Shown here piece by piece: positions 11,345-19,830 of a stretch of 64,000 nucleotides of DNA; positions within the stretch are counted from its first letter, which is position 1; the number at the start of each line of letters is the position of its first letter. Both the position numbers and the translations under genes were made by a program. This DNA is from Oleomonas cavernae (GTDB lineage: Bacteria > Pseudomonadota > Alphaproteobacteria > Zavarziniales > Zavarziniaceae), in the NCBI RefSeq assembly GCF_003590945.1, contig NZ_QYUK01000011.1:2632001-2696000 (forward strand), given 5' to 3'. Under the pieces are notes generated by a model. The model made no database searches. It had not been told where the DNA came from and worked only from the letters and a program-made list of their open reading frames with translations.

Positions 11345-12976
11345 ATGACCAAAACTGACCGGCATGCCGGTCTGCGATTGAGGCGGCGCCTGGGCGCCGC
11401 CTTGATGGCGGCCCTGATCGGGCTGGGCTCGGGCCCGGTCGCGCCGGCGCTTGTCCGCACCGCGGTGGTCGCGGCGGCCTTCACCGTGGCCGCGCCGGAT
11501 CAGGCCGAAGCCCGCCGCAGCGGCTCGTCAGGCGGGTACAGCCGGCCCGGCGGCAGCAGCGGGTCGACCCGCACCCCTTCCTTCGGCGACAGCAGCTCGT
11601 CCTCCAGCGGCGGCTATGCCAGGCCCGGCAGCGGCAGTGCCGGCTCGTCGGGCTATGACAGCGGCTATTCAGGATCGGGCTCCGATCGCAGCGCCTCGCG
11701 CGGGCAATCGCGCAGCGCGCTGGACGATTTCCTCACGCCCGAAACCCGCACCCCTTCGGCCGGCAGCAGCGGCAGCGGCTCGGGCGGCAGCGGCTCGGGC
11801 GGCAGCGGTTCGACGACGCGGCGGCCGCGCAGCGACGATGCCGACCCCTACGGTTACTACGGCGATCGCGGCTATCGCCCGCCCGACTATGCCTCGCGCG
11901 GCCGCTCCAGCTTCGGCGTCTTCGATGCCGTGCTGTTGTGGTACCTGCTCGATACGATCAGCGATCGCAGCCATGCCGACTTCTTCCGCGACAATCGCGA
12001 CGACCCCGGTTACCGCGAATGGCGGGCGGAGGCCGACGCCCAGGCGCAAAGCGATCCTGAATTGAAGGCTAAGCTCGCCGCGCTGGACCGGCAACTGGCG
12101 GCCGGCGGCGGCGATCCGGCCCGCGCCGGCCAGGTGCCGGCCGACGTGCCCGACCAGGTCGCCCGGGCCCGCGGCCTGGGCGAAGGCCCGGGCATGGGCA
12201 CGATTCTGATCGTGGTCCTGATCGGCGGCTTCGTCCTGTTCATGATGTGGAAGATGTCACGCCCCCGCAAACCCCCGGGCGGTCAGCCGCCCCGCACCCA
12301 AGGCGGCGACGGCACCATGCTGGGCACCGCCGCCGCGATCCTGCGCAACAAGGCTTCGGGCGCCAAATACCAGCCCGACCTGTTCCGCGTCGGCATGCCC
12401 CTGACCCTGGACCCCGCCCCCTTTATCCTGGCCGAAGGCATGACCAAGGTGACCGCCCCCAAGGCGGGGATGGACAATGGCCGGATCGGCGTCGATGCCA
12501 TCGGCACCGTGACCGACGGCGCCGGCACCTATCACCGGCTCTACCTCGAAGACGAGGGCGCCTTCTTCCAACTGGTCCTGGACGCCCAGGGCAACCCGTC
12601 GGAATGCCGTTATTTCAAGCGCCTCGACGAGATTCAGCCGGCCGACAAGGACGAATGGGGCTTCTGGCTCGACAAGACCGACGGCATGATCGGCTGGCCG
12701 GAATTCGAGACCAAGGACGGGCAGCGCTATGCCCGCGCCTGGTCGCCCGGATCGTCCAAAGTGCCGCCGCGCGACGTGACGGAGGCGATCGAGAACCTGG
12801 AGGGCACGATAGAGCGCAAGCTGCACATGATGCTCTATGCCCGCAAGACCGGCCGCGCGGATCCCGCGCCGGCGGTGGAATACCTGCTGGTCACCGCGGT
12901 CGACGCCAAGGGCGAGGCCTGGGTCGAACTGCACGCCGGCATCGACATCAACCCCAGCGCCCTCTCGTTGAGCTGA
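11345..12976 (+). CDS. YjfK-like DUF2491 protein with signal peptide and Ser/Gly-rich region
   Basis: 543 residues. The N-terminus has a hydrophobic export signal (residues ~18-55). Residues ~57-180 are low-complexity Ser/Gly/Arg with repeated SGGSGSG and tyrosines. A membrane segment follows near residues 283-300 (GTILIVVLIGGFVLFMMWKM), then a C-terminal DUF2491 domain (~320-540; RLYLEDEGAFFQLVLDAQGN). E. coli YjfK is shorter and lacks the N-terminal part. The next two genes encode DUF350 and PspA homologues, the same partners as in the enteric yjfIJKLMC cluster, which supports the assignment. The role, probably in envelope stress, is not proven. Confidence 0.78.
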   Translation: MTKTDRHAGLRLRRRLGAALMAALIGLGSGPVAPALVRTAVVAAAFTVAAPDQAEARRSGSSGGYSRPGGSSGSTRTPSFGDSSSSSSGGYARPGSGSAGSSGYDSGYSGSGSDRSASRGQSRSALDDFLTPETRTPSAGSSGSGSGGSGSGGSGSTTRRPRSDDADPYGYYGDRGYRPPDYASRGRSSFGVFDAVLLWYLLDTISDRSHADFFRDNRDDPGYREWRAEADAQAQSDPELKAKLAALDRQLAAGGGDPARAGQVPADVPDQVARARGLGEGPGMGTILIVVLIGGFVLFMMWKMSRPRKPPGGQPPRTQGGDGTMLGTAAAILRNKASGAKYQPDLFRVGMPLTLDPAPFILAEGMTKVTAPKAGMDNGRIGVDAIGTVTDGAGTYHRLYLEDEGAFFQLVLDAQGNPSECRYFKRLDEIQPADKDEWGFWLDKTDGMIGWPEFETKDGQRYARAWSPGSSKVPPRDVTEAIENLEGTIERKLHMMLYARKTGRADPAPAVEYLLVTAVDAKGEAWVELHAGIDINPSALSLS

Positions 12977-12995
12977 CGCAGGACAGAGGCACCCC

Positions 12996-13421
12996 ATGGA
13001 GGCGACCTTGGATCACATTCTCGACGTGCTGGGCGGCGCGCTGCCGACACTGCTGACGCAATTCGGCATCACGGTCATCCTGCTGGCCATCGGTGTCTTT
13101 CTTTATCAGCTCCTGACCCCGTTCCATGAACGGTCGCTGGTGGCCCAGGGCAACAGCGCAGCCGGCATCGTCCTGGCGGGGGCGGTCCTGGCCCTGGCGA
13201 TCCCGCTGGCCTCGACCCTCGCCACCTCGACGGCGCTGATCGACATCGTCCTGTGGGGCGTCGTCGCCCTGGTGCTGCAATTGGTGACGCTGCTCGTGGT
13301 GGCCCTGGTGCTACGCGGCTTCAAGGAACAGATCGAACGCGGCAACGACGCCGCCGCACTGACTCTGGCCGCCACTCAGGTCGCGGTGGCCCTGCTCAAC
13401 GCCGGCGCCATGGCCGGTTGA
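12996..13421 (+). CDS. DUF350 family membrane protein (YjfL-like)
   Basis: 141 residues with about four hydrophobic segments: FGITVILLAIGVFLYQLL, SAAGIVLAGAVLALAIPLAS, IDIVLWGVVALVLQLVTLLV, and a shorter C-terminal one. This is the DUF350 topology of YjfL. It lies 19 bases after the DUF2491 gene and 39 before the PspA gene, so the three form one unit. The DUF350 activity is unknown. Confidence 0.8.
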   Translation: MEATLDHILDVLGGALPTLLTQFGITVILLAIGVFLYQLLTPFHERSLVAQGNSAAGIVLAGAVLALAIPLASTLATSTALIDIVLWGVVALVLQLVTLLVVALVLRGFKEQIERGNDAAALTLAATQVAVALLNAGAMAG

Positions 13422-13460
13422 CGCCTAAGTTCCACCCCTCACAACCCCAAGGGAGAGCCC

Positions 13461-14231
13461 ATGTTCACCTTCATCAAGAATCTGATCGGCGTGAAGACCG
13501 ACCAGGCCGTGCAATCGGGGCTCGAAGCCCTGGTCCGCTGGGATCCCAAGGCTGCGACCGAGGCCGAGCTGCGCACCATGGAGCAGCACCTCGACACCCT
13601 GGGGACCGAGGTCGCCAAGGCCCGCGCCTCGTTCCAGAAGGAGAAGAAAGAGTCGGACGCCATCAAGGCCCTGAGCGAGCAGCGCCTGGCCGCGGCCGAG
13701 ACGCTGCAGATCCAGGCGACCGAAGCCAATGACCCCGAGCGCAAGGCGAGCCTGGAGAAGAGCCTGAACCAGCTCTTGAAGATGCTGGAAGACATGGCCC
13801 CGGACATCGACCGCGAAGCCAAGGATGCCGAGGACGCACAGTCCTTCCTGGCCCAGTTGGAAGAAGCCTACAGCGGTGCTGGTGCCAAGCTGAAGGATGC
13901 CCGCAGCGAGCTCGAACGCGCCCAGCGCACCATGGCGCGCGCCGAGCAGCAGCGGGACATGGCCGAGCGCCAGGCCGACGCGGCCAAGCGTGCGGCCGGC
14001 CTGGCCGGCGCCACCTCGAGCCTGAACGTCGCCCTGAAGGCCATGCAGGACGCGGCCGAGAAGGACCTGGTCGCAGCCGAGGCCGCCAATGCCAAGGCCA
14101 GCCTGCTGAAGCCGACCAAGCCCGAACAGGACGATCCCAACATCGCCGCGGCGCTGGCCAGCGCCTCCGGCCCCAAGCCGACCACGGTGACCGACCGCCT
14201 CGCCGCAATTCGCGCCAAAATCGGGAAATAA
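13461..14231 (+). CDS. PspA/IM30 family protein (YjfJ-like)
   Basis: 256 residues. It begins MFTFIKNLIGVKTDQAVQSG and continues as an almost uninterrupted alpha-helical coiled coil rich in Ala, Glu, Lys and Gln, with the low-complexity tail ending TDRLAAIRAKIGK. Such ESCRT-III-like proteins bind and stabilise the inner membrane. AAGGGAGA lies 5-6 bases before the ATG. Third gene of the DUF2491-DUF350-PspA cluster. Confidence 0.8.
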   Translation: MFTFIKNLIGVKTDQAVQSGLEALVRWDPKAATEAELRTMEQHLDTLGTEVAKARASFQKEKKESDAIKALSEQRLAAAETLQIQATEANDPERKASLEKSLNQLLKMLEDMAPDIDREAKDAEDAQSFLAQLEEAYSGAGAKLKDARSELERAQRTMARAEQQRDMAERQADAAKRAAGLAGATSSLNVALKAMQDAAEKDLVAAEAANAKASLLKPTKPEQDDPNIAAALASASGPKPTTVTDRLAAIRAKIGK

Positions 14232-14263
14232 GGTTAACATCGGCAAACAGGGTTAATATTGGC
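14232..14263. repeat. Direct repeat, possible operator
   Basis: GGTTAACATCGGC (14232-14244) is repeated as GGTTAATATTGGC (14251-14263), 19 bases apart, about two helical turns. It starts at the PspA stop codon and lies 130 bases before an XRE-type regulator. It could be a binding site, but chance is not excluded. Confidence 0.3.
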
Positions 14264-14292
14264 GGCTCGGGGGAGAGCACCCCCGAACCGCC
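14261..14292 (+). terminator. Hairpin after the PspA gene
   Basis: GGCGG-C-TCGGGGG pairs with CCCCCGA-A-CCGCC around the loop AGAGCA. Twelve pairs with one mismatch, 30 bases after the pspA-like stop. No T-run follows, so it may stabilise the transcript end rather than act as an intrinsic terminator. Confidence 0.45.
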
Positions 14293-14391
14293 GACATTGG
14301 TCAACCCCCCTGATCGGATGGGGATTACACCGGAGGCAAAGGCGGAGAGGTTAAGGGTCGCAGAGCTGGCTTAATTCAGGGGGCGACGACG

Positions 14392-14805
14392 GTGGAATTT
14401 TCGCAAGACCCACAAATGGAAAAACTGATCCAGGGGATCGGGCGGTGGCTCCGCGGCCTGCGGGCGATGCAGGGTCTTTCAATCGACACGCTTGCGGCGC
14501 GCTCGGCGCTTTCCGTGGCCCGTATCGAGGATATCGAACAGGGCCATGGCGCGGTCATCGATATCGCCGAAATGAACGCCCTGCTCAAGGTGATCGAACC
14601 CGGCATCATGGCGCGGATGGTGGAATTTGCCCTGACGGTGGGGGCCGCCTCGGAAAGCGCCGGCGAGGCCAGCGAACTCTCCCACCTCGCCAGCCGCATC
14701 GTCGGCGCCTTCGGCGGTGTCCCGTCACCGGCCACGCGCAATGCCGTGGCCGAGTTGATGGAAGCCGTGGCCGGCTATGGCGGCCGCCGCCGGCTGCACG
14801 CCTAG
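14392..14805 (+). CDS. XRE-like helix-turn-helix regulator
   Basis: 137 residues from a GTG start (an ATG at 14416 is an alternative). Residues ~14-65 form a lambda-repressor-like HTH (IGRWLRGLRAMQGLSIDTLA ARSALSVARIEDIEQG). The C-terminal half is helical without a recognised domain. AGGGGGC precedes the GTG. It follows the envelope-stress-like cluster and may regulate it, which is an inference from position only. Confidence 0.7.
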   Translation: MEFSQDPQMEKLIQGIGRWLRGLRAMQGLSIDTLAARSALSVARIEDIEQGHGAVIDIAEMNALLKVIEPGIMARMVEFALTVGAASESAGEASELSHLASRIVGAFGGVPSPATRNAVAELMEAVAGYGGRRRLHA

Positions 14806-14843
14806 GCAACCGGGCCGCTCGGATCGGCCCGGTCGCCCGGCGG

Positions 14844-15358
14844 TCAGTTGCCGCCCAGCAGCACGTCCAGGATCAAGCCGGTCGCGACCGACGCGATGAC
14901 GATGTCGCGGTCGACGACGTAATAGCCATAGCCCCGCGGCAGCGGATCGAAGTCGCGCACCAGGATCGGCGGCGCCTCGTAGTAGTAGCCCCGCGGCAGG
15001 TAGCCGCCGCGGACAAGCTGACGATAGTGACCCGGGGCATCGGGCGATAATAGGACGGATAGCGGGTATACCAGCCGCGCATCCGATCACGGTCCCGACT
15101 GGCAAAGCGCGCACCGTCGTTGAAGCCGCGATCGTAGCCCCGGCCATAGGCGTAGGGGTCACGGCGCGGCGCCGGACGGATGACCACCACCCGATCGTCA
15201 TCGCCACGATGGTGGCGATATTCGCGGTCGGAATAGTAATATCGGTGCTTGTCGTGACCGCGGCCACGCCCGTGGTCGCTGTCGGCAAGGGCCGCGCCGG
15301 CAGGCGCGATCAGCGCCGCGGCGAGAGCCATCAGAATTAGCGGTTTGCGGATACTCAT
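14844..15358 (-). CDS. RcnB-like secreted protein (frameshifted)
   Basis: Signal peptide MSIRKPLILMALAAALIAPA, then a His/Arg/Tyr-rich segment (HGRGRGHDKHRYYYSDREYR) and DRMRGWYTRYPSYYRPMP. The frame breaks at the G run 15034-15037. With one base added it continues PGHYRQLVRGGYLPRGYYYE, DFDPLPRGYGYYVVDRD and ends ATGLILDVLLGGN, giving 171 residues. The PPGHYRQL...LPRGY pattern is that of RcnB-type periplasmic proteins, linked to nickel/cobalt homeostasis in E. coli. Metal binding here is inferred only from family and His content. Confidence 0.75.
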
Positions 15359-15422
15359 TTTTGCCACCCTGGCAGAGTTGATGCACAAGGAATGCAGCAG
15401 CGCGATCCGGGTTCCGTATTCG

Positions 15423-15851
15423 TTAACGAACGACGTCGCGGATGATGTCGACGATGATTCCGGTGGCGATTTCAACCAGCAGGACATCGGGGCCGATGAT
15501 CATCCGGTCGAAACCGGACGGCAGCGGCGACAATTGCCCGGCCAGGCCCGGCGGCAGCGCCTTCTTGGCAATCCCCGGCGGCAGGCGGCCTTTGGTGACC
15601 AGTTGCTTGCGGATGCCCGGCGGCAGGCCGTCGAGGTAGCCGCTGTTGCGCAGGAAATAGTTGGAGATCAACTGCCGGTCGGAGGCGCCGAACAAGGCCG
15701 CCGCGACGGCGCCGCCCACGGCCTCTCCGACACTGTCGGTGGTATCGGCGTTGCCGTGGCCTTGACCCGGATTCTTCGGCTTGCCCACCACCTGCGCCGG
15801 GGCCACCAGCGTGAAAGCCAACAACGCCGCAACGACGATGCGACTATTCAT
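15423..15851 (-). CDS. CigR/RcnB-like secreted protein
   Basis: 142 residues with a signal peptide (MNSRIVVAALLAFTLVAPAQ). The mature part has NYFLRNSGYLDGLPPGIRKQ, LPPGIAKKALPPGL and the end PDVLLVEIATGIIVDIIRDV. Repeated LPPGI motifs and the hydrophobic tail resemble Salmonella CigR-type proteins and the neighbouring RcnB-like gene, with which it shares strand and tail architecture. The two may be ancient paralogues. No activity can be stated. Confidence 0.65.
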   Translation of the reverse strand: MNSRIVVAALLAFTLVAPAQVVGKPKNPGQGHGNADTTDSVGEAVGGAVAAALFGASDRQLISNYFLRNSGYLDGLPPGIRKQLVTKGRLPPGIAKKALPPGLAGQLSPLPSGFDRMIIGPDVLLVEIATGIIVDIIRDVVR

Positions 15852-15928
15852 TGAGCGTCCTCCCGCGATTCGATCTGTCAGCAGAATGCAGGCCGATGAT
15901 CGCGGTTCCGGCTCGGCGCGTCAGCCGA

Positions 15929-16696
15929 TTATTTCTCAGGCTGTGTTGCGGCCGTGCCGTAGTCGACCCGGGTCAGGACCAGGCCCTCGGCCGGGGCGGT
16001 CGGCCCACCGGCGGCACGGGTCCTGGCCGCCAGCGCCGCCGCGACATCGGCCGGCGTCCATTTGCCCTCGCCCACCAGCTTCAGCGTGCCGACCATGATC
16101 CGTACCTGGTGGTGCAGGAACGAGCGCGAACTGGCCTCGACGTGAATTTCCTCGCCCACCCGGGCCAGCACCAGCCGGTCCAGCGTCTTCATCGGCGACT
16201 TGGCCTGGCATTCGGTGGCCCGGAAGCTGGAAAAATCATGATGCCCGACCAGCACCTTGGCGCCCTCATTCATCGCCTCGACATCCAGCCGCCGGCTGAC
16301 ATGCCAGACCCGGCCGGTGGTGTAGGCGGGCGGCGGGCGGCGGTCGAGAATACGGTAGAGGTAATGTCGGCCGGTGGCATCGAAGCGGGAATGGAAGTCG
16401 GGCGCCGCCAGCGCCGCCTCGACGATGGCCACAGGGGCCGGCTTCAGGTGGAAGTTCAGGGCATTGGCCAGCGTTCCCGGCTCGATCTCGCGCTCGAGGT
16501 CGAAATGGGCGACCTGGCCGGTGGCGTGGACGCCGGCATCGGTGCGCCCGGCCGCCATCAACGTCACCGGCATGCCATTGTTCAGGTGGGCGGCCGCTGC
16601 CTCGATCGCCCCCTGCACGGTGGGGACATCGTCCTGCCGCTGCCAGCCGGAAAAGGCCCCGCCGTCGTATTCGACGGTAATGCGGTAGCGCGGCAC
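15929..16696 (-). CDS. truA: tRNA pseudouridine(38-40) synthase TruA
   Basis: 255 residues. [20 protein letters not shown] is the family start. The catalytic Asp lies in [34 protein letters not shown] near the C-terminus is the second signature. It modifies U38-U40 in the anticodon stem of many tRNAs. It starts 5 bases after the fmt stop in a def-fmt-truA unit, a common alphaproteobacterial arrangement. Confidence 0.96.
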   Translation of the reverse strand: MPRYRITVEYDGGAFSGWQRQDDVPTVQGAIEAAAAHLNNGMPVTLMAAGRTDAGVHATGQVAHFDLEREIEPGTLANALNFHLKPAPVAIVEAALAAPDFHSRFDATGRHYLYRILDRRPPPAYTTGRVWHVSRRLDVEAMNEGAKVLVGHHDFSSFRATECQAKSPMKTLDRLVLARVGEEIHVEASSRSFLHHQVRIMVGTLKLVGEGKWTPADVAAALAARTRAAGGPTAPAEGLVLTRVDYGTAATQPEK

Positions 16697-16701
16697 CGGC
16701 C

Positions 16702-17634
16702 CTAGCCCAGGACGGTGCCGACCGGCACCCTGAAGCCGCGCAGAAGGTCGGCGGCGGTCATCGGCGCCTTGCCCGGGCGCTGGATCTTGACCAGGCGCAC
16801 GGCGCCGCGCCCGCAGGCGATGGTCAGGCGCTCGTCCAGGACCATGCCCGGCGTTGCCTTGTGGACTTCGTCATGGAGCGGCACGACACACAGGATCTTG
16901 CAGCGTTCGCCCAGGATCTGCGCATAGGCGCCGGGCGCCGGCAGCAGGGCGCGAACCTGGCAATCGATGGCATCGGCCGAGACCGAGAAATCGATGCGCG
17001 CGTCTTCCTTGGCGATCTTGCGGGCGTAGGTCACGCCTTCGACATCCTGCGGGCGGGGCCGCGCCCGGCCCGCCGCGATCAGGGCCAGGGCATCGACCAT
17101 CAGGGGCGCGCCCAAAGCGCCGAGCTTGTCGTGCAGGCTGCCGGCGGTGTCCGTGGGCGTGATGTCGATGCGTTGTTCCAGCACGATCGGCCCCTCGTCC
17201 AGGCCTTCGGACATGGCCATGACGGCCACACCGGTCTCGTCATCGCCGGACCAGATCGCCCGCTGGATCGGGGCGGCCCCGCGCCAGCGCGGCAGGATCG
17301 AGGCATGCAGGTTGAAACAGCCCAGGCGCGGCGCCCACAGCACGGCCGCCGGCAGGATCAGGCCGTAGGCCACCACCACCGCGGCATCGAGCTCGAGATC
17401 GGCAAAGGCCGCCTGTTCAGCGGGGTCGCGCAGGCTCTTGGGCGCGCGCACCGCGATGCCGGCGGCCTCGGCCACAAGGTGGACGGGCGACGGGGTCAGC
17501 TTCTGGCCCCGGCCGGCCGGGCGGGGCGGCTGGCTGTAGACCGCGGCGACCTCGTGGCCGGCGGCGATCAAGGCATTGAGGGTGGGCACCGCAAAGTCGG
17601 GCGTGCCCATGAAGGCGAGGCGCAGGCGGGTCAA
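16702..17634 (-). CDS. fmt: Methionyl-tRNA formyltransferase
   Basis: 310 residues. Formylates initiator Met-tRNA using 10-formyltetrahydrofolate. [15 protein letters not shown] at the start, the catalytic region [20 protein letters not shown], and the C-terminal tRNA-binding domain. The reading frame supports a TTG start at 17634 overlapping the def stop by 4 bases (TTGA), which keeps the conserved residues before FMGTPDF; the ATG at 17610 would cut them off. Coupled with def, which removes the formyl group again. Confidence 0.95.
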   Translation of the reverse strand: MTRLRLAFMGTPDFAVPTLNALIAAGHEVAAVYSQPPRPAGRGQKLTPSPVHLVAEAAGIAVRAPKSLRDPAEQAAFADLELDAAVVVAYGLILPAAVLWAPRLGCFNLHASILPRWRGAAPIQRAIWSGDDETGVAVMAMSEGLDEGPIVLEQRIDITPTDTAGSLHDKLGALGAPLMVDALALIAAGRARPRPQDVEGVTYARKIAKEDARIDFSVSADAIDCQVRALLPAPGAYAQILGERCKILCVVPLHDEVHKATPGMVLDERLTIACGRGAVRLVKIQRPGKAPMTAADLLRGFRVPVGTVLG

Positions 17635-18146
17635 ACCTTGGCGAACTTCTTCGCCTTGGCCACCTTGCGCAGGATCATGCTGCGCTTGGCAAAGGACAGA
17701 TGGTCGACGAACAGCACACCTTCGAGATGGTCCATCTCGTGCTGGATGCAGGTGGCCAGCAGCCCCTCCATCTCTTCCTCGTGAACCTCGCCCTTGGCGT
17801 CCTGGAAGCGGACGCGGACCTTGGCCGGCCGCTCGATCTCGGCATATTGCTCGGGCACCGACAAGCAGCCCTCCTCGTAGACCGAGCGTTCCTCGCCCGA
17901 CCAGACGATCTCCGGGTTGATGAAGACGCGCGGCCCCTTGGGTTCGTCCTCGCGGGCGATGTCCATGACCAGCAGGCGCTTGGCCACCCCGACCTGGATC
18001 GCGGCCAGGCCGATGCCCGGCGCCTCGTACATGGTCTCGAACATGTCGGCGATCAGGCGCGCGAGGGTGTCGTCGAAGACCTCGACCTTGGTCGACTTCT
18101 GTTTCAGGCGCGGATCGGGCGCGACAAGGATGGGACGGATGGCCAT
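17631..18146 (-). CDS. def: Peptide deformylase
   Basis: 171 residues from MAIRPILVAPDPRLKQKSTK. All three motifs are intact: GIGLAAIQVG, EGCLSVP (metal Cys) and QHEMDH (metal His pair and catalytic Glu). It removes the N-formyl group from nascent proteins. First gene of def-fmt-truA and divergent from panD; the 144-base gap should hold both promoters. Confidence 0.97.
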   Translation of the reverse strand: MAIRPILVAPDPRLKQKSTKVEVFDDTLARLIADMFETMYEAPGIGLAAIQVGVAKRLLVMDIAREDEPKGPRVFINPEIVWSGEERSVYEEGCLSVPEQYAEIERPAKVRVRFQDAKGEVHEEEMEGLLATCIQHEMDHLEGVLFVDHLSFAKRSMILRKVAKAKKFAKV

Positions 18147-18290
18147 CTCCGGTAGGTATGACGAGCCATGGGGCGCGTCAAGCGATGCCCGCGCAATCCT
18201 CGCCCGCGACAATGCAAATACTTGTCCCCCTGCCCCCTGGATGTTAGGAGGGCCGCCGATCCGGCGACGAGAGACCGGGCGGAGGAAAAC

Positions 18291-18695
18291 ATGCGCCGCA
18301 CCATGCTTCAGGCCAAGTTGCACCGCGTAAAGGTCACCCAGTGCGAGCTCGACTACGAGGGCTCCTGCGCCATCGACGACGACCTGCTCGAAGCCTCGGG
18401 CCTGCTGCCCCTGCAGAAGATCGACATCTACAACGTCAACAACGGCGAGCGCTTCTCGACCTATGTCATCCGGGCCGAACGCGGCTCGGGCGTGATCTCG
18501 CTGAACGGCGCCGCCGCCCGCAAGGCCCAGAACAATGACATCCTGATCATTGCGGCCTATGTCGAGGTCGAGGAAGCCGAACTGCCCGGCTTCGCCGCCA
18601 GGCTGGTCTATGTCGACGGCCAGAACCGCATCAAGTCGACGGCGAGCGAAATCGCCGTGCAGCCGGCCGCCGGTTGGGGCAAGGCGGCGGAGTAG
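18291..18695 (+). CDS. panD: Aspartate 1-decarboxylase proenzyme
   Basis: 134 residues from MRRTMLQAKLHRVKVTQCEL, preceded by GGAGG. The self-cleavage site is Gly24-Ser25 in YEGSCAID; Ser25 becomes the pyruvoyl cofactor. It makes beta-alanine for pantothenate and CoA. YVIRAERGSGVISLNGAAAR contains the conserved Tyr near residue 58. Slightly longer than the ~126-residue E. coli enzyme. Stand-alone gene, with sodC following after 83 bases. Confidence 0.96.
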   Translation: MRRTMLQAKLHRVKVTQCELDYEGSCAIDDDLLEASGLLPLQKIDIYNVNNGERFSTYVIRAERGSGVISLNGAAARKAQNNDILIIAAYVEVEEAELPGFAARLVYVDGQNRIKSTASEIAVQPAAGWGKAAE

Positions 18696-18778
18696 GCACC
18701 GCATTGCTTCGGGGTTATGGTGGCGCGGCGCCGGGGGCGGGCACGCACCGGCGCGCCAACAAGACCGCGGAGGACCAC

Positions 18779-19303
18779 ATGCTGCGCACGTCGCTCGCTA
18801 CCCTGTTCACGTTTGGCCTTGTCATGGCCGCGCAGGCGGAAACGCCGCCGGCTGCCACTACCGTCGAGATCAAGAACCCCGAAGGCGCGACCCTCGGCAC
18901 CGCCACCCTGACGGGCGCGCCCAAGGGCGTGATCCTGCGCATCGAGGCCAAGGGGCTGACGCCCGGCTGGCACGGCATGCACTTCCATGAGAAGGGCGAC
19001 TGCTCGGACGCCGAGTTCAAGAAGGCCGGCGGCCACGTTCACGGCGACGCCGCGCTGGTGCACGGCCTGCTGAACCCGGCAGCCACGGATGCGGGCGACC
19101 TGCCCAACCTCTATGTGGCGGCGGACGGCAGCGTGACCGTCGAACTCTACTCGACCCTGGTGGCCCTGACGCCCGGCACCGACCGTCCCGCCCTGCTCGA
19201 CGCCGACGGCTCCGCCCTGGTGATCCACGCCAACCCCGACGACTACGCCGCCCAGCCCATCGGCGGCGCCGGCCCACGGGTGGCTTGCGGCGTGATCAAG
19301 TAA
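18779..19303 (+). CDS. sodC: Cu-Zn superoxide dismutase, periplasmic
   Basis: 174 residues with a ~20-residue signal peptide ending MAAQA. Copper ligands lie in HGMHFHEKGDC and near the end in IHANPDDY. GGAGPRVACGVI carries the active-site Arg and the second Cys of the disulfide. In the zinc loop GGHVHG and VHG are present, but the position that is normally His in H-x-GDLP reads Asp (ATDAGDLPN). The change may alter zinc binding. It converts periplasmic superoxide to peroxide. Confidence 0.9.
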   Translation: MLRTSLATLFTFGLVMAAQAETPPAATTVEIKNPEGATLGTATLTGAPKGVILRIEAKGLTPGWHGMHFHEKGDCSDAEFKKAGGHVHGDAALVHGLLNPAATDAGDLPNLYVAADGSVTVELYSTLVALTPGTDRPALLDADGSALVIHANPDDYAAQPIGGAGPRVACGVIK

Positions 19304-19325
19304 GGCGATACAGCAAGCGAGTTCC

Positions 19326-19820
19326 ATGTCGCTCACAACCAGTTCCACCGCCCCCAAGAACTACATCACCCCGGAAGGCTATCGCCGCCTGGCCGACGAA
19401 TTGCGCGACCTCTCGCGGGTCGAGCGGCCAAAGATCGTCGAGATCGTGTCCTGGGCGGCGGGCAATGGCGACCGGTCGGAGAACGGCGACTATCTCTATG
19501 GCAAGAAGCGGCTGCGCGAGATCGACCGGCGCATCCGCTTCCTGACCAAGCGCCTGGAAGGCGCCGAGGTCGTCGACCCGGCGCAGCAGCGTAACAAGGC
19601 CCGTGTCTTCTTCGGCGCGACCGTGACCTATGTCGGCGACGACGATACCGAGCGCACGGTGCGCATCGTCGGCACCGACGAGGCGCGCTCGGAACAGGGC
19701 GAGATCTCTTGGGTCTCGCCGGTCGCCCGCGCCCTGCTGAAGGCCGAGGAAGGCGACGTGGTGCAGGTCGCGACGCCGGCCGGGGCCGAGAGCATCGAAG
19801 TGGTGAAGATCGCCTATTGA
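19326..19820 (+). CDS. greB: Transcription elongation factor GreB
   Basis: 164 residues. The N-terminal coiled coil carries the acidic tip (GDRSENGDYLYGKKRLREID) that enters the polymerase secondary channel and triggers cleavage of backtracked RNA; an FKBP-like C-terminal domain follows (GEISWVSPVARALLKAEEGD). The YLYGKK...RRIRFL pattern marks GreB rather than GreA. It starts 22 bases after sodC. Confidence 0.93.
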   Translation: MSLTTSSTAPKNYITPEGYRRLADELRDLSRVERPKIVEIVSWAAGNGDRSENGDYLYGKKRLREIDRRIRFLTKRLEGAEVVDPAQQRNKARVFFGATVTYVGDDDTERTVRIVGTDEARSEQGEISWVSPVARALLKAEEGDVVQVATPAGAESIEVVKIAY

Positions 19821-19830
19821 TACAGGCCCG

